A stretch of DNA of 7,141 nucleotides from an uncultured Clostridia bacterium (GTDB taxonomy: Bacteria; Bacillota; Clostridia; Peptostreptococcales; Anaerovoracaceae), in contig CAKQNZ010000111.1 of assembly GCA_934255435.1 (NCBI GenBank), forward strand, positions 1-7,141. Reading direction: 5' to 3'. The notes beneath the pieces were generated by a model. That model was not told the origin of the DNA, did no database searches, and saw only the letters and a program-made list of their open reading frames with translations. Positions 1-5,841 of this stretch are shown in pieces; the first letter of the stretch is position 1, and every line of letters starts with the position of its first letter. Position numbers and translations under genes: made by a program.

Positions 1-187
1 CATACGGCTTGATATCAAGATGTTTCACCAGGTTTTTGAGCGTAGTGGTCTTGCCTACTCCGGGAGCACCCATTTCGTTGACTACAAGCACGCCGTGCTC
101 AGTCATGTGTTCGTTGATATGCTCTGCGATATGGTCGTTTTCATCAAGTATGCCTTCCATGACATTTATCTTTTTTATATCGTGCAT
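1..187 (-). CDS. hypB: HypB, hydrogenase maturation nickel GTPase (N-terminal part; gene continues past left edge)
   Basis: HypB is a cytoplasmic SIMIBI-class GTPase that works with HypA to insert nickel into the large subunit of [NiFe] hydrogenase (known family role). The visible 62 residues hold the family's early Glu-Asn-Asp segment (residues 16-18), a hydrophobic strand GVLVVNEM (32-39) and the P-loop GAPGVGKT (40-47), which binds GTP. The start ATG at 187-185 has GGAGG on the minus strand at 197-193, five bases upstream. No His-rich nickel-storage stretch of the long HypB type lies before the P-loop. It follows hypA by 44 nt on the same strand, so the two are probably co-transcribed. The switch regions and metal-site Cys/His residues fall outside the window and cannot be checked. 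Confidence 0.9.
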   Translation of the reverse strand, partial: MHDIKKINVMEGILDENDHIAEHINEHMTEHGVLVVNEMGAPGVGKTTTLKNLVKHLDIKPY

Positions 188-231
188 TTTTTCCTCCGTA
201 TTCTGTTGATAATGATGTTATTTACCGGTCA

Positions 232-573
232 CTATTCGATTTCGATACTTTCTATGTAGAATTCCTTACCTATATCCGTAGGTTCGCCCTGTCCTCCGCA
301 TTCAGGACAGTCGAAAGTCAGCGGACGTTTTTTGAAAAGTGTGCCGCATTCCGGGCATTTCAGTTTAGGTTCGATGTGCTGGATCTCCACCTGTGCACTT
401 TCGCACAGTGTGCCCTGGGAGATGATATCAAAGTACATCTGGACTGATTCACCTACATATCCGGAGTAGTCGCCTATGACGAGATCGACTTTGACGACTC
501 TGGTGCCATTTGCCTGGCGGCAGTGTTTCTCGGCTATTTTGATTATCTGCTGTGTTATAGGGTATTCATGCAT
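232..573 (-). CDS. hypA: HypA, nickel metallochaperone for hydrogenase maturation
   Basis: HypA carries Ni(II) and hands it to the hydrogenase large subunit together with HypB (known role). The 113-residue product has the usual family length. It begins Met-His-Glu, and His2 with the N-terminal amine forms the family's nickel site. The structural zinc site is complete: Cys73, Cys76, Cys89 and Cys92, in two CPEC motifs separated by 12 residues. The start ATG (573-571) has GAGG at 584-581 on the minus strand, seven bases upstream, and the gene ends in TAG. It is first in a hypA-hypB unit and has its own likely promoter at 645-673. HybF (hydrogenase-2 paralogue) and HypA cannot be told apart by sequence alone, but the linkage to hypB favours HypA. 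Which hydrogenase it serves is not visible. Confidence 0.95.
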   Translation of the reverse strand: MHEYPITQQIIKIAEKHCRQANGTRVVKVDLVIGDYSGYVGESVQMYFDIISQGTLCESAQVEIQHIEPKLKCPECGTLFKKRPLTFDCPECGGQGEPTDIGKEFYIESIEIE

Positions 574-644
574 ATACTTTCCTCGTTTCTATGATCGGGA
601 TATGACAGAAAGGATTTGTGCAGATCACAAACTTTCTTACCTAT

Positions 645-673
645 ATTATAGTGCTTTTGGTGTAAATGTACAA
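645..673 (-). promoter_or_regulatory. Sigma-A-type promoter for hypAB
   Basis: Read on the minus strand, TTGTAC (673-668) is followed by 17 nt and a perfect TATAAT (650-645). The -35 box matches the consensus at only three of six bases, but the spacing and the -10 box are ideal. Transcription would begin near 638 and leave a leader of about 65 nt before the hypA ATG. Confidence 0.6.
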
Positions 674-730
674 ATTATTTTTAAAAACAAAAAAAAACGA
701 TATTTTTTATGTCTAATAACATACAACTCA

Positions 731-759
731 TTGACAAATCAAAATGCGGGAAATATAAT
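731..759 (+). promoter_or_regulatory. Perfect consensus sigma-A promoter for metPS
   Basis: TTGACA (731-736), a 17-nt spacer and TATAAT (754-759) match the sigma-70/sigma-A consensus at all 12 positions. Transcription would start near 766. This rules out the upstream in-frame ATG at 709 as the transporter's start for this transcript and supports the TTG at 823. The promoter sits back to back with the hypAB promoter; the two -35 boxes are about 57 bp apart. Confidence 0.85.
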
Positions 760-806
760 AAAGATTGTCTATATTTAAAGACATGTGTATTATTATCATT
801 ATTTTT

Positions 807-812
807 GAGGAG
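807..812 (+). promoter_or_regulatory. Ribosome binding site that sets the metP start
   Basis: GAGGAG at 807-812 lies 10 nt before the TTG at 823. An in-frame GTG at 814 is only one base after this motif and is too close to be used. No such motif precedes the ATG at 709. Confidence 0.7.
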
Positions 813-822
813 TGTGAATCAA

Positions 823-2328
823 TTGAGAGATCAATGGAACAACAAACTGGGGTTCCTGCTTGCAGCTATAGGTTCAGCAGTAGGACTCGGCAATTTATGG
901 AGATTCCCGTATGTTGCAGCTACCAATGGAGGCGGTGCATTCCTGGTACCGTACTTTTTTGCGATAATAACAGCAGGTATACCTATCCTTATCCTTGAGT
1001 ATACCATGGGTAAGACATACCGTGGCGGTGCGCCGGTGACATGGGCGAGGATAAACAGGAAATTCGAATGGCTGGGATGGTTCCAGGCTATCGTGGCTTT
1101 CGTCATAGGTACTTACTACTTCGCTATAATCGTATGGGTGCTGAGCTATGTAGGGTTCTCATTCACGCAGGCATGGGGTTCGGATCCGTCGTCGTTCTTC
1201 GTCGAATATCTGGGGCTTACAGACAGCGCACTGCATTTCGGAGGTATCAGGACGAACCTGATAATACCGTTCATCATAATATGGGCGATAATAGCATTCG
1301 TTATATACAAAGGCATCAGCAAGGGTATAGAGATGATCTGCAAGGTATGTCTTCCTGTACTTATGATACTGACAATAATCCTGGTCATCAGAGGTATTAC
1401 TCTGCCGGGAGCTGTGAACGGTCTCGAATATATGTTCAAGCCTGACTGGTCCAAGCTTACCGATGCAAGCGTGTGGATCGCAGCCTATGGTCAGATATTC
1501 TACAGCCTTTCCATAGGATTTGCCATAATGCTGGCGTACTCAAGCTATCTGCCAAGAGAGACAGACGTTGTAAACAGTGCATTCATAACAGCAACTGCCA
1601 ATCATGGTTTCGAAGTGTTTGCAGGTATCGGCGTGTTCAGTATCATGGGATTCATGGCTATGCAGCAGGGGGTTGCAGTTGAAGATATAGCTGCATCCGG
1701 TATAGGTCTTGCATTCATGACGTTCCCGACTGCTATCAGCGAGCTTCCGGCTCTGAATGCTCTGTTCGGTATATGCTTCTTTGGAGCATTGCTGACAGCA
1801 GGTATAACATCCATGGTATCCATACTTCAGGCCGTTATCTCATCTTTCCATGACAAGTTCGAGATAGAGCACAAGAGAGCGGTAACTCTCGTGCTGGTGC
1901 CGACGTTCATCATCAGCGTGCTTTTCATCACAGGTGCAGGCATGAATATCCTGGATATTGTCGATGCATTCATAAACAACATCGGTGTAGCTACAGGCGG
2001 CCTTGTGGAAGTAATCCTTATCACAAGGTTCTTCAACCCTGAGAAGCTCAGACAGGAAGCAAATGAATTTTCCAACTTCAGCATAGGCAAATGGTGGATA
2101 TATTCGCTGAAGGTCATCACTACGATAGTTCTCGGTGTCATGCTTTTCTTCAACACCAAGGACTTTATAATAAACGGATACGGTGATTACTCCACTACAG
2201 ATGTTAATGTATTCGGCTGGGGCTGCATACTCTTCGTGATCATCGCAGCGGATATCCTGAATACGATGAAAGGCAAACCTGGATATGCAGACCTTGACAA
2301 GATTTCACAGAAAGAGGTGGCAGAATGA
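823..2328 (+). CDS. metP: NSS-family sodium-coupled amino acid transporter, MetP type
   Basis: This is an inner-membrane symporter of the neurotransmitter:sodium symporter family (LeuT fold), 501 residues with about 12 hydrophobic segments. TM1 (about 9-30) carries the family signature SAVGLGNLWRFPY. By alignment to LeuT from memory, Ala19 and Asn24 (TM1), Asn260 (TM7), and Ala326, Thr329 and Ser330 (TM8) match sodium-site residues. Ser228 stands where LeuT has Thr254. Glu264 sits at the position of LeuT Glu290, which replaces chloride, so transport is probably chloride-independent (inference). The start is taken as TTG at 823 because of GAGGAG at 807-812, the promoter at 731-759 and the fit of the N-terminus to the family. 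The next gene, metS, overlaps its stop. The pairing points to the MetPS system, known in Corynebacterium glutamicum for methionine and alanine uptake. The substrate in this organism is inferred from that pairing and not proven. Confidence 0.9.
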   Translation: MRDQWNNKLGFLLAAIGSAVGLGNLWRFPYVAATNGGGAFLVPYFFAIITAGIPILILEYTMGKTYRGGAPVTWARINRKFEWLGWFQAIVAFVIGTYYFAIIVWVLSYVGFSFTQAWGSDPSSFFVEYLGLTDSALHFGGIRTNLIIPFIIIWAIIAFVIYKGISKGIEMICKVCLPVLMILTIILVIRGITLPGAVNGLEYMFKPDWSKLTDASVWIAAYGQIFYSLSIGFAIMLAYSSYLPRETDVVNSAFITATANHGFEVFAGIGVFSIMGFMAMQQGVAVEDIAASGIGLAFMTFPTAISELPALNALFGICFFGALLTAGITSMVSILQAVISSFHDKFEIEHKRAVTLVLVPTFIISVLFITGAGMNILDIVDAFINNIGVATGGLVEVILITRFFNPEKLRQEANEFSNFSIGKWWIYSLKVITTIVLGVMLFFNTKDFIINGYGDYSTTDVNVFGWGCILFVIIAADILNTMKGKPGYADLDKISQKEVAE

Positions 2329-2465
2329 GTACAAGTGCGATCATACTGATGGTTATAGGCTGCACAGGCCTCTGGGGAGGCTTCATAGTATCCTGTGCCA
2401 TCAACTTCAGATGCTGGAAGAAACAGAAACAGCAGGCAGGTGAAAACCAGACAGAAAATAAATAA
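2325..2465 (+). CDS. metS: MetS, small membrane subunit of the NSS transporter
   Basis: A 46-residue protein with one hydrophobic span (about residues 5-26). It contains the Trp-Gly-Gly motif (17-19) typical of the MetS small-subunit family and a short basic, polar tail (RCWKKQKQQ). In C. glutamicum MetS is needed together with MetP for methionine/alanine import (known). Its ATG (2325-2327) overlaps the metP TGA in ATGA, and GAGGTGG (2314-2320) lies four bases upstream, so translation is probably coupled to metP at near-equal amounts. The gene is short enough to be missed by length-filtered gene callers. The family assignment rests on size, motif, topology and position after an NSS gene. Confidence 0.87.
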   Translation: MSTSAIILMVIGCTGLWGGFIVSCAINFRCWKKQKQQAGENQTENK

Positions 2466-2500
2466 AAATCGAAATAAATAAATGATTCGACAAGATAATG

Positions 2501-2542
2501 AGGCGGTCATATTCCAGTCAGGAATAGCGACCGTCTTGTTTT
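2501..2542 (+). terminator. Rho-independent terminator of metPS
   Basis: A hairpin with arms at 2501-2515 and 2521-2536 closes a five-base loop (AGTCA). TATTCC pairs with GGAATA and CGGTC with GACCG, with a small bulge (A against GC) between the two helices. A T-rich tract (2536-2542) follows. It lies 35 nt after the metS stop. Confidence 0.8.
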
Positions 2543-2556
2543 AGTAAAATTTATGT

Positions 2557-2570
2557 TTTTTTGCAAAAAA
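2557..2570 (+). repeat. Perfect 14-bp A/T palindrome
   Basis: Six T, then GC, then six A form an exact palindrome between the metPS terminator and the operator-like repeats. The flanking ATG-T7-GC (2553-2564) occurs again at 6722-6733, before the moeA-like gene. It may only be bent A-tract DNA upstream of a promoter; no function is assigned. Confidence 0.4.
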
Positions 2571-2586
2571 TGTTGCTGAAACAACG
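2571..2586 (+). promoter_or_regulatory. Operator-like inverted repeat, distal copy
   Basis: GTTG-N6-CAAC is a dyad centred at 2578.5. Read on the minus strand, the 16-bp site matches the proximal copy (2603-2618) at 12 of 16 positions, including both outer arms. The centres are 32 bp apart, about three helical turns, so two bound proteins would lie on the same face of the DNA. Confidence 0.5.
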
Positions 2587-2602
2587 AAAATCTGGCTTTA
2601 TA

Positions 2603-2618
2603 CGTTGTCGGAACAACA
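2603..2618 (+). promoter_or_regulatory. Operator-like inverted repeat, proximal copy
   Basis: GTTG-N6-CAAC is a dyad centred at 2610.5 and a near match to the copy at 2571-2586. It touches the region where the -35 box of the 2636-2644 promoter would fall (about 2616-2621), so a bound protein could block or help RNA polymerase. The regulator is not in the window. Confidence 0.5.
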
Positions 2619-2635
2619 ACATATATGATTTAAAA

Positions 2636-2644
2636 TGATATAAT
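2636..2644 (+). promoter_or_regulatory. Extended -10 promoter for the binding-protein operon
   Basis: TG-A-TATAAT is an exact extended -10 element. Its -35 region is poor (ACAACA with 17-nt spacing, three matches of six), which is usual for extended -10 promoters and fits a regulated promoter. Transcription would start near 2651, about 41 nt before the ATG at 2692. Confidence 0.7.
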
Positions 2645-2691
2645 CTTAAACAAATAATAAATTTTTGAAGAAATTCATACAGGATATTATC

Positions 2692-2949
2692 ATGGTGAAA
2701 AGAAAGAGAATATTTTTAAATATAGTGACAGTACTTATGTTTTTAAGTGCTGTCTTTTTTATGACAGGATGCCGTGAGAGTATGGTGATCCAGCAGATAA
2801 TATACGACCAGGCTTCTGAGGACATAGATTTTCAGAACGAGCTGAAGACTGCTCAGAGCAACGATGACAGCCAGAATGAAGACGAAGACATGCCAGAGGA
2901 GAAAACGGACAAGTCGGACAAGAAAAGTGAAGAAAAACACGTTGCTTAG
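2692..2949 (+). CDS. N-terminal lipoprotein fragment of the interrupted binding protein
   Basis: As read literally this encodes 85 residues. There is a basic start (MVKRKR), a hydrophobic core (about 7-23), and a lipobox ending MTGC at Cys27, which signal peptidase II would cleave and lipidate. A strongly charged Glu/Asp/Lys/Ser-rich tail follows. It would be a membrane-anchored stub without a ligand-binding domain. It is listed because a gene caller would report it, but it is best read as the front of the 2692-4395 gene. Confidence 0.5.
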   Translation: MVKRKRIFLNIVTVLMFLSAVFFMTGCRESMVIQQIIYDQASEDIDFQNELKTAQSNDDSQNEDEDMPEEKTDKSDKKSEEKHVA

Positions 2950-3150
2950 CAGCTTGGAAAGACGAAAAACAATGGATCGGCGTCAGATACAAAACACAAC
3001 AAGGATGCCAGAAGCAACAGGAAAAACAACAGCAACGGAACAAAAACCGGTGACAAAGGCGATAAAAACAAGCCGTCGAAGGATGATGGCACAGCAGGGC
3101 CTACAGATGATCCGAACAAGCGTCAGATATATGATAACAATGGCAACCTG

Positions 3151-4395
3151 GTGGAACTGCCGGAAAAAGTCAACTCAGTCGTAGCAGCAGGTGATGCTGC
3201 ATACATAGTGCAGATGCTGGGAGGAACAGGTATAGTCAAGGGGACTTCAGGAAGTGTCACCGGAAGTTCCTGGTCTTCGGCCGTGCTGGGCAGCGATGTC
3301 AAGACGCTGTGGGACGGCGATGGCAGCTCGGCTATGTCATCTTCAGCATTTTCGAAGCTTCTGAAGATGAAGCCGGATGCATGTGTGATCTCAGATGGAG
3401 GAAGCTTCAGTGCAAGTCAGCTGAAGCAGCTGAAGGACAAGGGTATTGCCTGCGTCAGCCTTCCGTCCATGAACTCAGCCGACAGCATACAGAGTGCTGT
3501 CGATATAGCAGCTGATATGATAGGAGACAGAAGCGGTGAGAAGGGTGGCAAAAACGCTCATGAGATGGCTTCAGAATACGAATCCTACTGCAACGGTCTT
3601 GTGAAAGACGTACAGGGAAAGACAGGACTGTTCACATGGAACGGGATAAATTTCAGGAACGGTAAAAAGAATGTCAGCAACTCGGCGTCAGACGGTCAGT
3701 ATACCCTTTACCTGTCGGGGTGGAGCAGCGGATCGTACAAGGTGACTGACGACAATGGTTCGACACTTCTAAGCGACAGCGGCGTAGCAGTGGCGAAACA
3801 GGGATATTCTGACAGTCCCCTGAGCTACTACCTCAGTGTGGCAGGAGTGTGCAACAACGGCGCCAGATTCGTGGACGATTCGAAGTCTCAGTATGCCGTG
3901 ACGCCGCTGAACAGGAATGCTTTCAACCACAGCACCAGCTCACAGTTTTCTTTCTACAGCGACAAGATCGAAAGTTTTGCAAGGGCATGGAACGGGGAAG
4001 GTGGTGGCATAGATTCAGCTCTTGGCGATGACAGCTTCAAGGCGCTGCTTGCGGAGGATTCGACAACAGCAAACAAGATAAAAAACTCCAAGGCATGGAA
4101 GAGCTACGGCAAGACTAATGTAGGCAATATCACAGACTACGGGTTCGAGGCAGGCGGCAAACTTGTTACATCCTATGTCAGAGGAAACTACGATATATAT
4201 GTGAACCCAAGCGGAGTATGCAGCTGGACCAGCGGTTCGCTGGAGTCCGTGCTTGAATCAAAATGGGCCGCCTGGAAATACCATGGAGCTTATTCAGAGA
4301 GCCAGGTAAAGGACGAGATAAAGAAATTTTACAAGAAGTTCTATAATCATGATCTTAGTGACAGTGAAGTGAACAGTATCCTTGCAGGAAAATAG
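3151..4395 (+). CDS. Binding-protein domain downstream of the TAG (ABC-type Fe3+/B12-class)
   Basis: This is the ligand-binding body of the interrupted gene. The stretch before it (RQIYDNNGNLVELPEKVNSV) is the usual entry strand of the PF01497-type fold. Lobe 1 holds VVAAGDAAYIVQMLGG and the KMKPDACVI strand, then LKDKGIACVSLP. The C-terminus (FYKKFYNHDLSDSEVNSILAG) has the helix typical of clostridial members. The GTG at 3151 is only the first alternative start codon after the TAG. No ribosome site precedes it and no signal peptide follows, so independent expression would leave the domain in the cytoplasm. The ligand (heme, siderophore, cobalamin or metal) cannot be told. No permease or ATPase gene is adjacent. 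Confidence 0.55.
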   Translation: MELPEKVNSVVAAGDAAYIVQMLGGTGIVKGTSGSVTGSSWSSAVLGSDVKTLWDGDGSSAMSSSAFSKLLKMKPDACVISDGGSFSASQLKQLKDKGIACVSLPSMNSADSIQSAVDIAADMIGDRSGEKGGKNAHEMASEYESYCNGLVKDVQGKTGLFTWNGINFRNGKKNVSNSASDGQYTLYLSGWSSGSYKVTDDNGSTLLSDSGVAVAKQGYSDSPLSYYLSVAGVCNNGARFVDDSKSQYAVTPLNRNAFNHSTSSQFSFYSDKIESFARAWNGEGGGIDSALGDDSFKALLAEDSTTANKIKNSKAWKSYGKTNVGNITDYGFEAGGKLVTSYVRGNYDIYVNPSGVCSWTSGSLESVLESKWAAWKYHGAYSESQVKDEIKKFYKKFYNHDLSDSEVNSILAGK

Positions 4396-4403
4396 GAAGA
4401 AGA

Positions 4404-4411
4404 AAGGAAGG
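4404..4411 (+). promoter_or_regulatory. Ribosome binding site that sets the beta-helix gene start
   Basis: AAGGAAGG lies six bases before the ATG at 4418. An upstream in-frame TTG at 4382 overlaps the end of the previous gene and has no such motif, and starting there would put a charged extension before the signal peptide. Confidence 0.7.
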
Positions 4412-4417
4412 TCAGCC

Positions 4418-5839
4418 ATGACAGTAACAGGAAAAAATGTGCTGAGACACATGCTTGCGGCATTGCTTATGTCAGCAGTATGTCTTATCATCGCAGCAGC
4501 GGGAGCGTCCTATTCATATGGTGCGCAGCGGACAGCAGATGATGAGAATACTCTGCGAGAGGCGGTAAATGCCGCAGAAAACGGAGACACGATAGTGATA
4601 GGCAGCAGCATACAGCTCAGCGACAAGCTTGAGATACCTGAAGGAAAGGATATAACTCTCAAAGGAAAAACCGGCAGAGAGAAGATAACTATAAACCTTT
4701 CTTCGTACACCTCGGCACAGAAAAGCGATACCATGGCAGTAGTGATGGTATACGGAAAAGCAGTGATGCAGGATATCACTATTGATGCACAGGATCATAT
4801 GCGAGTAATGTACATAGGCAGCGGCGGCAGCGTGGACATGGAGAGCGGAGCGTCTGTCATAAACGGACTTGTGGGAAAGAACGATCCTCATGGAGGCGCA
4901 GGCATAAGGCTCAGTGGAAAGAGCAGTTCGGAAAAGGCAGTCCTCACCGTAGGCAGCGGTGCAGCTGTAAAGGATAACAAAGCAGGAGGCGCAGCCAGAG
5001 AAGGTATAAGCGGTATAGGCGTATGTGCATACAGATATGCAGATGTAATTGTAGATGGCGGCGAGATATCAGGAAACAAGGACACGACCCAGAAGAACTA
5101 TATGTATTTCAGCAGCGGCGGAGGCATAGCTCTTGAGGGCGCGGGAACTTCATTCACGCTGAAATCAGGAACCATAAAAAACAACAGCGTCAAGGGCAGC
5201 GGCGGAGGAATATATATCGATTCTACAGACACTGCCTCATACATAAAGGGTGGAAGCATATCAGGCAACACAGCAGGAACCACAGGCGGAGGAGTCTATA
5301 CGGGTTCTGCATCTGTTGAGATGAGCGGAGGTGAGATCTCCGGAAACACGGCGGAATCAGATACTGTGCGTGCAGGTTATGCCAAAGGCGGCGGCGTATA
5401 TATAGTTGCAAGTGACAGTGACTCTGTGGAGGCACCTTTATTCAGGCTTTCTTCAGGCAAGATAAGCGGCAACAAAGCTGTTACCGATGCAAAGTCCAAT
5501 GACAACGATCCGCAGAACGGACAGGGCGGCGGCCTTATGGTATACGGTACTTTCGTGATGACAGGCGGTACTGTTTCAGGAAACACTGCTTCGTCAGCAA
5601 ACGGCCTCAAGGGAGAAGCAGCCAATGGCGGCGGCGTAGGTATCGGCGGCGGCAACTATCCCGGCACTGTGAAGCTTTACGGTGGAAGCATCACAGGGAA
5701 CCAGGCTCAGAACAAGGGCGGCGCTATATATATGAACAACCAGAACCTGTCGCAGAACATGATGTCAAGTGCCACTGAAGATATCCCCCAGACTCCGGGC
5801 AGCGGGGTGCTGTCTCTGAGCGGCGGTGCGCAGGTATAG
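4418..5839 (+). CDS. Secreted right-handed beta-helix repeat protein (N-terminal part of frameshifted gene)
   Basis: 473 residues. An N-terminal signal peptide (about 1-34: basic start, hydrophobic core from LAALLMSAVCLIIAAAGA) directs export. Residues 40-95 (LREAVNAAENGDTIVI to ITLKGK) are the usual entry rungs of a pectate-lyase-like beta helix. About 230-445 hold six repeats of the form Gly-Gly-Gly-Ile/Val ... Gly-Gly-x-Ile-Ser-Gly-Asn, plus a last partial one. These resemble the GG[AI]/xxxN repeats of polymorphic surface proteins; no catalytic carbohydrate-active residues are recognised. It starts 22 nt after the binding-protein gene and is probably co-transcribed with it. The frame ends abruptly at TAG 5837-5839, in the middle of what looks like continuing structure. 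A surface-exposed binding or adhesive role is inference. Confidence 0.75.
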   Translation: MTVTGKNVLRHMLAALLMSAVCLIIAAAGASYSYGAQRTADDENTLREAVNAAENGDTIVIGSSIQLSDKLEIPEGKDITLKGKTGREKITINLSSYTSAQKSDTMAVVMVYGKAVMQDITIDAQDHMRVMYIGSGGSVDMESGASVINGLVGKNDPHGGAGIRLSGKSSSEKAVLTVGSGAAVKDNKAGGAAREGISGIGVCAYRYADVIVDGGEISGNKDTTQKNYMYFSSGGGIALEGAGTSFTLKSGTIKNNSVKGSGGGIYIDSTDTASYIKGGSISGNTAGTTGGGVYTGSASVEMSGGEISGNTAESDTVRAGYAKGGGVYIVASDSDSVEAPLFRLSSGKISGNKAVTDAKSNDNDPQNGQGGGLMVYGTFVMTGGTVSGNTASSANGLKGEAANGGGVGIGGGNYPGTVKLYGGSITGNQAQNKGGAIYMNNQNLSQNMMSSATEDIPQTPGSGVLSLSGGAQV

Positions 5840-5841
5840 GT

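Larger units (their letters stand above)
2692..4395 (+). pseudogene. Lipoprotein solute-binding protein (TroA/BtuF-like) interrupted by one in-frame TAG
   Basis: The reading frame is open from ATG 2692 to the TAG at 4393-4395 (568 codons) except for a single TAG at 2947-2949, codon 86. The parts make one normal exported lipoprotein: signal peptide and lipobox (Cys27, MTGC), an acidic then basic low-complexity linker (about 50-143), and a periplasmic-binding domain (about 144-567) of the iron-siderophore/cobalamin type. The linker reads smoothly through the TAG with the same Lys/Asp/Asn/Ser-rich character. A CAG (Gln) to TAG change would explain it. The start has AGGA at 2681-2684, seven bases upstream; an in-frame TTG at 2665 has no ribosome site. 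The gene is either a recent pseudogene, a sequence error or a readthrough gene. The window also uses TAG as an ordinary stop (hypA), which argues against genome-wide recoding. Confidence 0.8.

Noticed and set aside
476..778. Plus-strand open frame of 100 codons antisense to hypA and running through the promoters
   Set aside because: It overlaps a clear gene and two promoters, has no ribosome site and shows no recognisable protein features.
766..783. Small TGTCT/AGACA hairpin at the metP transcript start
   Set aside because: Five A/T-leaning base pairs with an eight-base loop are too weak to call a riboswitch or attenuator.
786..806. Fur-box-like A/T stretch (TATTATTATCATTATTTTT)
   Set aside because: It lacks the dyad symmetry of a Fur site and looks like ordinary A/T-rich leader DNA before the ribosome site.
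2665..2691. TTG at 2665 as the start of the lipoprotein
   Set aside because: No ribosome site precedes it. The ATG at 2692 has AGGA seven bases upstream and gives a clean lipoprotein signal peptide.
2947..2949. TAG as pyrrolysine or a genome-wide reassigned codon
   Set aside because: TAG is also the natural stop of hypA at the expected family length, and the interruption is in a variable linker rather than a catalytic site. No pyl genes are in view.
4514..5655. Several open frames on the minus strand inside the beta-helix gene
   Set aside because: They are shadows of the Gly-rich repeats on the plus strand: Pro-rich, without ribosome sites, and unlike any known protein.
5111..5720. GGCGGC-rich recurring DNA that could look like a repeat array or CRISPR
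   Set aside because: The units are of unequal length and in frame, and they code for the GGG-I/V ... SGN rungs of the beta helix. There are no constant-length spacers.
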